From positions 2,728,001 through 2,792,000 of the forward strand of contig OZ271831.1 of the NCBI GenBank assembly GCA_965601455.1: a stretch of 64,000 nt of DNA. Reading direction: 5' to 3'. The stretch comes from JANQEU01 sp965601455 (GTDB lineage: Bacteria; Bacteroidota; Bacteroidia; Cytophagales; Cyclobacteriaceae). Within the stretch, counting starts at the first letter, position 1. Each line of letters starts with the position of its first letter. The notes beneath the pieces were generated by a model that worked only from the letters and a program-made list of their open reading frames with translations, was not told the origin of the DNA and ran no database searches. The translations under genes and the position numbers were made by a program. This document shows, in pieces, positions 28,284-36,928 of this stretch.

Positions 28284-31099
28284 CTGTTACGAATTAATGT
28301 GAGTGAACCTTTATATCTAATATCTGAATCAGAGAATGTGATCAGATAGTAGTAGGTACCGTCTGGCAGAATATCATTTCCATAGGTGCCTGACCAGTCG
28401 TTTTCATAGGCGAAGTCTTGGAAAACCAATTGGCCGTATCGATCATAAACTCTTACGTTAACGGTTCCAAATGTCTCTACATTTTGAATGACCCATGTGT
28501 CATTGGTTCCATTCCCATCAGGTGTGAATACATTATTTGCAATCAATCGATAATCGTTATCTACTGTTACAGTTATGCTATCTGAATTACTGCAGCCATA
28601 TTGGTCAACCCCCATAACCCAATAGGTTGTGGTCTTTGCAGGAAAAGCTTGTGGATCCCTAATATTGCTGTTATCAAGTTCCTCTACAGGCTGCCAGGAG
28701 TAACTATCTGCACCGACTGCTTCCAGTCTGGTTGAATATCCTTGACTAATACGAACATCCAGTCCAGCATCTACCGTGGGATGATCGTAGACCAATACAT
28801 CCTTTCTTATACTATCCTCACATCCGTTACTTGTTGTGGAAGTAAGAAGAACAGAATACAATGCAGACCCTGGATATATATGAGAGGGGTTAACATCATT
28901 GCTTGTGAAACCATCATCAAAATCCCATTGAAACTTTAGGTCGCCTGTACTTACAAAAGATTGATTTTTTGATACTACAGGAAATCCATCACAAACGTTT
29001 TTGATATCAAAATCAGCCACGGGTCTTTCATAGACTTCAACTGAATGAGTAATCCCACTTTCGCAACCCTGATCGGATTTTACCTGGAGGTTGACTTCGT
29101 ATATTCCCGGATTTAAAAACTGTTTTGTAGGATTGGTTACAATGGAATTGGTACCATCATCAAAGTCCCAAAGTGTTTCGATTAACTCACCGGAAAATAA
29201 CCTGGTTTTGTTTTGAAAAAGTGATTCCATGCCGTCGCAGACGGGATTAACAAGATAGTCCGCATTGGGCCTGGGATGGACTGTAACAGTATTCGAAAGA
29301 GTAGATACACAACCCCAGTTTGACTGACCTGCCAACTGTACCAGATATTTGCCAGGACCTGAGTATTGATGATTTGGATTCTTACTATCAGAAGTGGTTC
29401 CATCTCCAAAATCCCATCGAAAATTGATAGATCCAGAAGATATTGTCGAAAAATTATTGTATCTGACAGTTACTGTGTCACATACATCCTTAGTAAAGAA
29501 ATTCAATTCTGGTAATGGATAAATACTAACGGACTTTTCGGAAAAATCCTGACAACCCTCTGGTGAGTTTACAATCAATTGTACCGGATAGTTACCGGCG
29601 CTGGTATACTGATGAACAGGGTTTTCCAACGTGTCCGCAACACCATCACCAAAGTCCCACAGAAAGGACATATTATCTCCCGTAGATTTATTTATGAAAG
29701 TGACAAATGAATCAGCACATACATTTTTAGCCTCAAATTGTGCAATTGGCTGATCATAGATTAAAATGTACTGACTCTGACTTTTATCACATCCATGATT
29801 AGATGAAGCTGTCAGTGTAACCTCGTATTCGCTATCTGACTCGTAGGTATGATTCACTTCAATAGACTCAGAATAGCTTCCGTCTCCGAGGTCCCAATGA
29901 TAGCTCATGGTTCCGGACAAAATTTGACTTGTGTTTTGTAGAATAACAGGAGATCCTTCACATGCACTGTCTGTTTCAAAAGACACTTGTGGTATTGGAT
30001 GTATGGTTAATCTACTTGTTGTGCTATCTAAACAGCCATCAGAATTGCGGCTAACTAAAGCAACCTGATATTCTCCAGGTTTTGAATAATTGTGGGTTGG
30101 TTCGATGGCTGTGGATCCTGAGCCATCCCCATAATACCAACTGTAGTTATCAGCAAAAAGGCTTTCGTTCTCAAAATAGGCAGCAGTATCCCGACAAACG
30201 TTCTGCACTGAAAAAACGGAAATGGGTTGTTCAAATACCAAGACCTCTTGAACCAGATTCGTAACACAACCACTCTCAGTTGTAACCTGAAGTCCTACAT
30301 CATAGGATCCAGAAGCATCGAATTCCTTGGATGGATTTTCTAATGAACTCAGTGTACCATCGTCAAAATCCCATGAAAATGATATATTTCCGGTACTTAT
30401 TTCAGTATAATTTTCAAAGTCAATAGAACTTCCTAAACACTTATTTTCGAATCCGAAGCTTACTTCCGGTTCTGGAAATATCTCCAATGGTATTCGTGTG
30501 AATGATGAACATCCGGTGGATGCGGAGGTTGCTGTAAGCTGAACCTCATAAAAACCCTCGGATTGGAAATTGTGATTGGGTTCAAAATCAGTCGAGTTCG
30601 TACCATCTCCGAAGTCCCAGTCGTAAGTCAGATCATCGGTTGGAATGCTTGACAGGTTGTCAAAAAACTGAGTTGAACTAAAACACTGATTTTGTGTCGT
30701 GTTATTATCAATCTGAAAGTTGATCGAAGGCAAAGGATTGACGACGATCAACTGAGATGATACATCATAATCGCCGTCTGAGTTGTATACAGTAAGAGTG
30801 ACCGTAAGATTACCGAAGACCTGATAAGTATGGGTTGGATTTACCACGGATGAGCTATTTCCATCACCAAAATCCCAGATCATAAAAACAATTTCTCCGG
30901 ATAAAGTCGATGAGTTATTGGTGAATTGAATAGTACTCCCCTGACAAGAAAGACCATTAAGAAAAACAAAACTGAATTCAGATGTGGGTACGAGAAGATT
31001 TGATTCATTAATTGAACCATGCATTTTAAACGCACTAAACAATAGCAAAGAATAGATTACTCCTTTGGCGGCGATCCCAGAATTTGACCATCTCATCAT
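28280..31099 (-). CDS. Nine-PKD surface protein with T9SS type B sorting domain
   Basis: 939 residues. The N-terminal hydrophobic signal (about 10-27) precedes nine PKD repeats of about 80 residues, each with a WDFGDG-type motif and a following HxY (about 60-770). An Ig-like module is next (VDAGLDVRISQG ... YWVMGVDQYGC). The final ~85 residues, NNVFTPDGNGTNDTWVI to the end with NVRVYDRYGQLVF and LPDGTYYYLI, match the gliding-motility-associated C-terminal domain (type B sorting signal). It should be secreted through T9SS and handled by the PorP/SprF protein encoded right after it. The paired Cys of each repeat suggest disulfides. A filamentous adhesin-like role is inferred. Confidence 0.85.
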   Translation of the reverse strand: MMRWSNSGIAAKGVIYSLLLFSAFKMHGSINESNLLVPTSEFSFVFLNGLSCQGSTIQFTNNSSTLSGEIVFMIWDFGDGNSSSVVNPTHTYQVFGNLTVTLTVYNSDGDYDVSSQLIVVNPLPSINFQIDNNTTQNQCFSSTQFFDNLSSIPTDDLTYDWDFGDGTNSTDFEPNHNFQSEGFYEVQLTATSASTGCSSFTRIPLEIFPEPEVSFGFENKCLGSSIDFENYTEISTGNISFSWDFDDGTLSSLENPSKEFDASGSYDVGLQVTTESGCVTNLVQEVLVFEQPISVFSVQNVCRDTAAYFENESLFADNYSWYYGDGSGSTAIEPTHNYSKPGEYQVALVSRNSDGCLDSTTSRLTIHPIPQVSFETDSACEGSPVILQNTSQILSGTMSYHWDLGDGSYSESIEVNHTYESDSEYEVTLTASSNHGCDKSQSQYILIYDQPIAQFEAKNVCADSFVTFINKSTGDNMSFLWDFGDGVADTLENPVHQYTSAGNYPVQLIVNSPEGCQDFSEKSVSIYPLPELNFFTKDVCDTVTVRYNNFSTISSGSINFRWDFGDGTTSDSKNPNHQYSGPGKYLVQLAGQSNWGCVSTLSNTVTVHPRPNADYLVNPVCDGMESLFQNKTRLFSGELIETLWDFDDGTNSIVTNPTKQFLNPGIYEVNLQVKSDQGCESGITHSVEVYERPVADFDIKNVCDGFPVVSKNQSFVSTGDLKFQWDFDDGFTSNDVNPSHIYPGSALYSVLLTSTTSNGCEDSIRKDVLVYDHPTVDAGLDVRISQGYSTRLEAVGADSYSWQPVEELDNSNIRDPQAFPAKTTTYWVMGVDQYGCSNSDSITVTVDNDYRLIANNVFTPDGNGTNDTWVIQNVETFGTVNVRVYDRYGQLVFQDFAYENDWSGTYGNDILPDGTYYYLITFSDSDIRYKGSLTLIRNR

Positions 31100-34000
31100 T
31101 CGACTTTTGTGAATTTTTCTGTTCGAAATTGCCTACCTACCTGAAGCGTGATTATATACATGCCGCTTTTGATACCTGCTAAATCGAGCTCCATTTCCGC
31201 ATTCAGGACATTGTAATAAATGTGGTTAAAGACCTTGTAGCCACTCATATCAAAAATGTTGATCTCCGCCGTTGATGGGTCCGTTAAGTCAATAGAAAAG
31301 GTCAAACGATCTTGTACAGGGTTTGGAAAAACACTGGTTTCCAGGATTTCGACAAATTGATATACTCCAGATTCTTGCTGGGAAAGACGAGCCCCTGGCG
31401 ACTCGACTATAATTTCTTTAGAGATCGAATTCTGGCATGTTCCATTGGAAATGGTTAGGGTAATTGTATAAGTTCCGGGTACAAAATACTGATACTTAGG
31501 ATTGCTTATTGTGCTGGTTGCCCCGTCACCAAAGTCCCAGAAATATTCAAGAGATATGGGATCTGTCAAGGCAATGAAACTCACAACATCTCCCTGAGTA
31601 ACCTGACTTGGGATTAAGAAACTAGCATATAAGTCCTGATTTGTATGTAAGACAATGACTGAATCTACTTTACTACATCCTAAATCATCAATCATGTGAA
31701 GTCTGTAGACTCCCGGATCATAGGCAATTATCGATCTGGATGTAGAAAGCAAATTTTCTTCGAAATACCAGTGATATTCAAAGTTTTCCAACTGGGCGTC
31801 GATAAGCACTCCAACAGAATCACAAAGAAGAAGGGTATCTGGTAACTCCAAAACAATCTCATCTCTAACCAAAACAGATGCGGTATCTATTGATATACAA
31901 CCCTCTTTGTCCATCACCTGAACCCAATAATCCCCTGAAGTCGAAACAACGATCTGAGACGATTTTGAAGAAGTATTCCAAACTTTCTCATGAGACTTGT
32001 TGTGTATTCCGACATCCAGAATGACTGTTTCCCCTTCACACAGCTCTATCAGGTCGCCAATTTCCAGGTCCGGTGATGGTGAAATTTGTACAAATATCGT
32101 ATCTGAATTGGAGCAGCCATCTGAGGCAGTTATTTCTACCCGAAAAAATCCAGATTCCATAATTGTAATTTCTTTGGTTGAATCTCCCGTCGACCAGAAA
32201 TATTGATTCTCCTTGTTTCCTGCTTCGATGGTAATAGAATCACAAGCAAAAAGTTTATCCGGCAAATTGATCTCAGGGAGCGGTAGAATGCGAACATCGA
32301 CTGAATCCAAATAGGTACAATTATCCTTGGAAAGAACAAGCAGTTTATAGGTTCCGGATTTATTTATCTCAATCTCAGAGAGAATTTCACCGGTAGACCA
32401 GAAATGCTTACCTGCGATCCCCGATTTCAAAACTATTTCCTCTGATTCACACGCCATAATATCTTTCCCTAAATCAAACTCCGGCAAAGGGAAAACGATA
32501 ACGTCAATCTCCTCCTCCCGCACACACAAACCAGGAGTAATCATTTCAATGCTATACTTACCTGATTCTGAAATGGTTATGGATGAAGAACTCTCACCAG
32601 TGGACCATTGATATGATATCGCCTCATTCGAGGGAGATAACTCAAATGGACCGCATGACTCAATTTCACTGCCCAGATCTGGCGTATATTGATCTAAGAA
32701 TGCCACAACGACGGTATCTGTTGCTTCCAATCCAACACTGGAGGTTACCTTAACTGCGTAAGTGCCATTTTGAGTGACATCCAGGGTTCTTTCAGAACTC
32801 AGATCAGACCATAGGTAGGACATCCCAGGATTACCTGCATCAAGCGTAATGTTGTTTGAACAGGTTTCTATTCTCTCTCCTAGATTTACCAATGGATAAT
32901 ACTTCTCAATGCAACTAGGTTCGTCCGCCGAAAGCGGTACTACCTGAATTGATATGTCATCAGATATTGTTATATCTGCCCCAAGAACTTCATAGTATGC
33001 GTGAACACTGTACATCCCTGTGGTGTTCGCAATGATTATTGATCCAGTTTCTGATATCAATTCCTCTCCATCCTTATACCAGGTATAGTTAACTGGTTGA
33101 ATAGGTGAAGCCAACGAGGGTGAGGCATCAATTTGATCCTCTACACATATAATTCTATCAGGACCCAAATCGATGGACTCAAGAATGTAAACTGTTGTAT
33201 TCTCGGAAAAGAGGCAACCATCTTCTGTGGTGACAGAAAGCTTATATAAATCCGATTCGCTTATAACTATCCCAACTTGATCGGAAATTACCTCCCCGTC
33301 CTGATTACTCCACTCAACCAAGGATCCAGCGGGTACATATGAAGAAGGATCCACAGTTAGCAGTACTTCTCCTTCACTCAGGAATACCTGGTCCAAATCG
33401 AAATCTGGCTTCCGGAAAACAGTTACTTCATGACTTATTGAGTTTTCACAAGCTGTTGTGTTGGTATAGGCAGTTACGGATAGACTTACTTCAAAAACGG
33501 AATCATATGTGTTTCCGAAAGGATTGATCACAAATTCATGAGAAGGTTCTGGTAGTTCACTGCTATTACCGTCTCCAAAGTCCCACCTATAGCTAATCTC
33601 ATTTTCGGGTCCAGGAATATAACTGGTATTGTATACATTGAAAATTGATTCATTACATACATCACTCGATTGAAAATCAGCTATCGGATAACTATTGACA
33701 GTTACATCAAGATGACTTAATTCGTTTACACAGCCCTGATCTGAAGTCCTAGTTACACCCACCTGATAATTTCCAGGTAAGGAATATTGATAAATGGGAT
33801 TTTCGTCGGTCGAAATCCTTCCATCCCCAAGATCCCACTCATAGCTAACCGTACCATATGGGATGGTGGTGCCATTGCTGATAACTACATCTTCTCCAAT
33901 GCATACTGAATCGGAATCTATGAAAACATCATTCCCCAAAGCTCCATCAGGAGCAGGATGTACAGTTATTGTGTAGGAAGTAGTATCGCTAATACATCCT

Positions 34001-36147
34001 TCCGTTGAATATGCAACCAAATCGATTTGGTAAACCCCCTCCTGAACATATTGAAAGACTGGATTGTCTTCCATGGATGTATTACCATCTCCAAAGTTCC
34101 ACCAGTATCCTGCAATTTGACTGGGTCGGTATTCGGCTTGTCTGATCCAACTTGTATTTTCAAAATACATATAAACCCCTTCACAGACCTCACCAGGCAC
34201 TAATGTTAGATCCTCATTGAAACGAATATTGAAATCAGCATAAGGTAAAGGGTGTACATACAGATAAGCCGAGTCGGTACTTATACAGCTGAAACTAAGG
34301 CCCATATCTTCCACTGTCAAAACAACGTTGTGACGATTATTGTATCGGTAGTTATAGGTATGATCCACTGAGCTGTTATCCATATGAGACGGATCATAGT
34401 CTACATCTCCGTCGTCATAGTCCCAGGTATATTCCAGAGAAAAACCCAGATTTGTATTGTTGTTCAGTGGACTCCCTGGAGCTAATGGTGGTCTAACAGG
34501 GGTGGTATCAAAATACAACGCAGATGCCTCGTGAGTTACTATCTCCCGTTCGCACTCCTCATCAATTACCGCTCCAACTGCATTATAAAAGGTAATGTCA
34601 AGAATTTCTGGGGGGTCAAGTATGGACAGAGTATCTGTGTGCTCATCGTAATCAAAGCTCTCGCACCCATACTCAGTTGTAACCGTAAGATTTGGAAAGT
34701 ATAAATCCTCATTTGGATAGACATGTTCAACGAAAGGATTATCATCTATTGATTGTGTGGATCCATCTCCAAAGTCCCAGGAGTAATTGATAATATATGA
34801 CCCATCTTCGGCCATGGAAGAATTTCCATCCATTTGTATAATGTGATCAGCACAGATTCTACCATCCACGTTATTTGGGGTCATATCAAAGAATGAGGAG
34901 GGATTTGACCGCACATCCAATTGTAAACTTTTTGTGAGTTCACATCCTCGTTGCGTGCGAACAAGAAGATTATAGTTCCCTGTGCCAGAAGACGTAATGT
35001 TTACAGAGTCGAAGTTGGGTTGCAAGGCGAGCAAAACAGAATCATTCCATGTCCACCGGTAATGTGGCTCTGTTCCATTGGTAGAGTTAAATACAACATC
35101 GCTTAGTTCACAAATATCCTGTTGATTGTTGATTTCAGAATAAATGCCACCAGTATGTGGACTGTTATCAGAGCTGATTGTGGTTTGAATATCAAAAACC
35201 GGAGCATTTGGTACACAGAATCTGCGACCAAGAGTCAGAATAGTCGAATTATTTAAAGAGACAGTATTAGGATAAGATATTCTTTGTGGTCCAGAATGTA
35301 TATCGGAATTGTAAGGAATCCAGGTAGCGCCCAGGTCATTGGTCTGGTAAATTGCTAATTCGCCTTCAGGAACTCCGGCAAGCTCTGGATCGTGATACTC
35401 GACTTCCAGATTGGATAACGGAGCCTCGTTCTCTACATCGAGAATATAGTATCGATTAATGCTGTTATCAGCGACATTCAATAATACCTGATGAACCCGG
35501 CGTACTTCCATTTGAACTCCTCCTGATTCTTCAGAATAAAATGCGAATCCCAAACCACCGGGTTCTGAATAGGTCAAACCATTATAGGAACGACTCTCCA
35601 ACCAAATAGACCCGCCATTTCCATAAATTCTATTTGTTTCCGACTCTCCGGTAATCTGAGGTGTGCTATAGTTGGAGTTATACATCCTAATTTCGTCATC
35701 AGTCAAATCGACATTCCCACTCATCAATTGAATACCATCAAAAAGACTAAGGGTTGTCTCAAGACTTACATGTCCATTAGGTTTATTAACAATCAGATTA
35801 GGGATGAAAATTGGACTTCCTGTTAATATTTGGACACCGTGCCCGACCAAACTGACAACAGGACCGTGCTCCAATGTATCTGCCTGAAAACTAAACATTT
35901 GAGTATCAGTGCCATAGTTTATTATATTACCACCGAGCCGTAGTTCACCACTTAATACGATTTGACCGTCAATAGAGTCTCCGGAGACGCAGCAACCACC
36001 TAATAGATCTCCGGAAATGAAAAGCATAGCATCCTCTTCAATAAATATGCGGTCCTGGTTATTGGCTCCTACGAATAGATTTGTTTGGGCCAAAACACCT
36101 GAGAAAGCAAAAAATAGAAGAAATACTATGCTAAATTTGGTTAACAC
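31096..36147 (-). CDS. Giant PKD/Ig-like repeat protein with T9SS type A sorting domain
   Basis: 1683 residues, starting at GTG 36147 directly before the signal peptide (about 1-20, ending VLAQ); no ATG is available there. The N-terminal ~300 residues are beta-rich and resemble the leader region of Bacteroidota PKD proteins (SGDLLGG, GGNIINYG). Six PKD modules with W(D/N)(F/L/Y)GDG-like motifs follow, the last at about 1530. Between them are about seven shorter Ig-like repeats with a W(S/N)TG core (about 1000-1500). The C-terminal ~80 residues (VFPNPVQDRLTFSID ... GIKSGMYIITLQ ... TEKFTKVE) match the type A T9SS sorting domain. A surface-anchored fibre or adhesin is inferred. One base separates it from the collar-protein stop. 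Confidence 0.85.
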   Translation of the reverse strand: MLTKFSIVFLLFFAFSGVLAQTNLFVGANNQDRIFIEEDAMLFISGDLLGGCCVSGDSIDGQIVLSGELRLGGNIINYGTDTQMFSFQADTLEHGPVVSLVGHGVQILTGSPIFIPNLIVNKPNGHVSLETTLSLFDGIQLMSGNVDLTDDEIRMYNSNYSTPQITGESETNRIYGNGGSIWLESRSYNGLTYSEPGGLGFAFYSEESGGVQMEVRRVHQVLLNVADNSINRYYILDVENEAPLSNLEVEYHDPELAGVPEGELAIYQTNDLGATWIPYNSDIHSGPQRISYPNTVSLNNSTILTLGRRFCVPNAPVFDIQTTISSDNSPHTGGIYSEINNQQDICELSDVVFNSTNGTEPHYRWTWNDSVLLALQPNFDSVNITSSGTGNYNLLVRTQRGCELTKSLQLDVRSNPSSFFDMTPNNVDGRICADHIIQMDGNSSMAEDGSYIINYSWDFGDGSTQSIDDNPFVEHVYPNEDLYFPNLTVTTEYGCESFDYDEHTDTLSILDPPEILDITFYNAVGAVIDEECEREIVTHEASALYFDTTPVRPPLAPGSPLNNNTNLGFSLEYTWDYDDGDVDYDPSHMDNSSVDHTYNYRYNNRHNVVLTVEDMGLSFSCISTDSAYLYVHPLPYADFNIRFNEDLTLVPGEVCEGVYMYFENTSWIRQAEYRPSQIAGYWWNFGDGNTSMEDNPVFQYVQEGVYQIDLVAYSTEGCISDTTSYTITVHPAPDGALGNDVFIDSDSVCIGEDVVISNGTTIPYGTVSYEWDLGDGRISTDENPIYQYSLPGNYQVGVTRTSDQGCVNELSHLDVTVNSYPIADFQSSDVCNESIFNVYNTSYIPGPENEISYRWDFGDGNSSELPEPSHEFVINPFGNTYDSVFEVSLSVTAYTNTTACENSISHEVTVFRKPDFDLDQVFLSEGEVLLTVDPSSYVPAGSLVEWSNQDGEVISDQVGIVISESDLYKLSVTTEDGCLFSENTTVYILESIDLGPDRIICVEDQIDASPSLASPIQPVNYTWYKDGEELISETGSIIIANTTGMYSVHAYYEVLGADITISDDISIQVVPLSADEPSCIEKYYPLVNLGERIETCSNNITLDAGNPGMSYLWSDLSSERTLDVTQNGTYAVKVTSSVGLEATDTVVVAFLDQYTPDLGSEIESCGPFELSPSNEAISYQWSTGESSSSITISESGKYSIEMITPGLCVREEEIDVIVFPLPEFDLGKDIMACESEEIVLKSGIAGKHFWSTGEILSEIEINKSGTYKLLVLSKDNCTYLDSVDVRILPLPEINLPDKLFACDSITIEAGNKENQYFWSTGDSTKEITIMESGFFRVEITASDGCSNSDTIFVQISPSPDLEIGDLIELCEGETVILDVGIHNKSHEKVWNTSSKSSQIVVSTSGDYWVQVMDKEGCISIDTASVLVRDEIVLELPDTLLLCDSVGVLIDAQLENFEYHWYFEENLLSTSRSIIAYDPGVYRLHMIDDLGCSKVDSVIVLHTNQDLYASFLIPSQVTQGDVVSFIALTDPISLEYFWDFGDGATSTISNPKYQYFVPGTYTITLTISNGTCQNSISKEIIVESPGARLSQQESGVYQFVEILETSVFPNPVQDRLTFSIDLTDPSTAEINIFDMSGYKVFNHIYYNVLNAEMELDLAGIKSGMYIITLQVGRQFRTEKFTKVE

Positions 36148-36148
36148 C

Positions 36149-36928
36149 TTAGGGTAGCTTTATGATAAAAGCAAGCACATAATAAGCTGGACGATTATCG
36201 AAAGCATTTCCACCTCCGGTAGCGTTCGTTACATGCGAGTGATCACCAGCATCTGCCATACCCCCGGTGTGAAAGTGTGCGCCACCAGCTTGAATACTAA
36301 TTCCCGTCGTTGAGGACTGAGTGGATTGGCCAGTTGTTACACTCGTACCATGTCCTCTCTTGATATGACCATTTCCTGTACCCACCGCAGTCTGTATGGA
36401 ATGACTATGACCGGTATCATTAATACCATGACTATGACTACCTGCGGAATTGGTCCATGAATTGTGACCATGCGTTCCGGCTGTATTGGTTGTATGATCA
36501 TGAGAGGGAAGATGACTCGTGGTCAACTGAATACTATTTGAGCCCCCTTCATCATCGAGCGTTGCTAGATTTGAAGTCCCCATAATGAATCTATTGGATA
36601 AATCAGGTGTACCGTTACCATCGCACAAGGCCCAACCTGCGGGAACTGTTGAGCCGGACCACATTATGATAGCGCCAGCCGGTATTAGTCCACTCCATTG
36701 ACCGTTTTCAAAAAACCTAAATGTATTTTGGCCACTACTGTAGTGAATTAGTCCATTAACCGGTCCAGGGTCAGCAGCTGTTCGAGGAACGAGTAGTCCC
36801 TTATTATCACTGGTGATGTCCAATGCAGCAGATTCATAAGGAGAGTCTGTACCTATACCAATTCCTTCTTGTGAGTAAAGAGTAACAGACAAGAAAACAA
36901 ATAATACCTGAATGGTTAGTTTAGTCAT
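36149..36928 (-). CDS. Secreted phage tail-collar-like, His-rich protein
   Basis: I start at ATG 36928, which overlaps the preceding stop by 4 bases like most junctions here; an in-frame ATG at 36937 is possible. About 259 residues: signal peptide ending near LYSQ, then the Bacteroidota leader pattern GIGTDSPYESAALDI and GLLVPR. A tail-collar domain follows (GAIIMWSGSTVPAGWALCDG, DLSNRFIMG), then a region of repeated H-x-H pairs (SHDH, GHN, HSHG, GHSHS, HFH, DHSH) ending in RPAYYVLAFIIKL. This matches the C-terminal architecture of short tail fibres, where His clusters bind metal in a trimeric needle. No phage genes flank it and it has a signal peptide, so a cell-surface use is inferred. Confidence 0.78.
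   Translation of the reverse strand: MTKLTIQVLFVFLSVTLYSQEGIGIGTDSPYESAALDITSDNKGLLVPRTAADPGPVNGLIHYSSGQNTFRFFENGQWSGLIPAGAIIMWSGSTVPAGWALCDGNGTPDLSNRFIMGTSNLATLDDEGGSNSIQLTTSHLPSHDHTTNTAGTHGHNSWTNSAGSHSHGINDTGHSHSIQTAVGTGNGHIKRGHGTSVTTGQSTQSSTTGISIQAGGAHFHTGGMADAGDHSHVTNATGGGNAFDNRPAYYVLAFIIKLP

Noticed and set aside
36149..36928. Prophage or tailocin locus suggested by the tail-collar domain
   Set aside because: No terminase, capsid, sheath, baseplate, lysis or integrase gene in the window; the protein has a signal peptide and shares an operon with exported PKD proteins.
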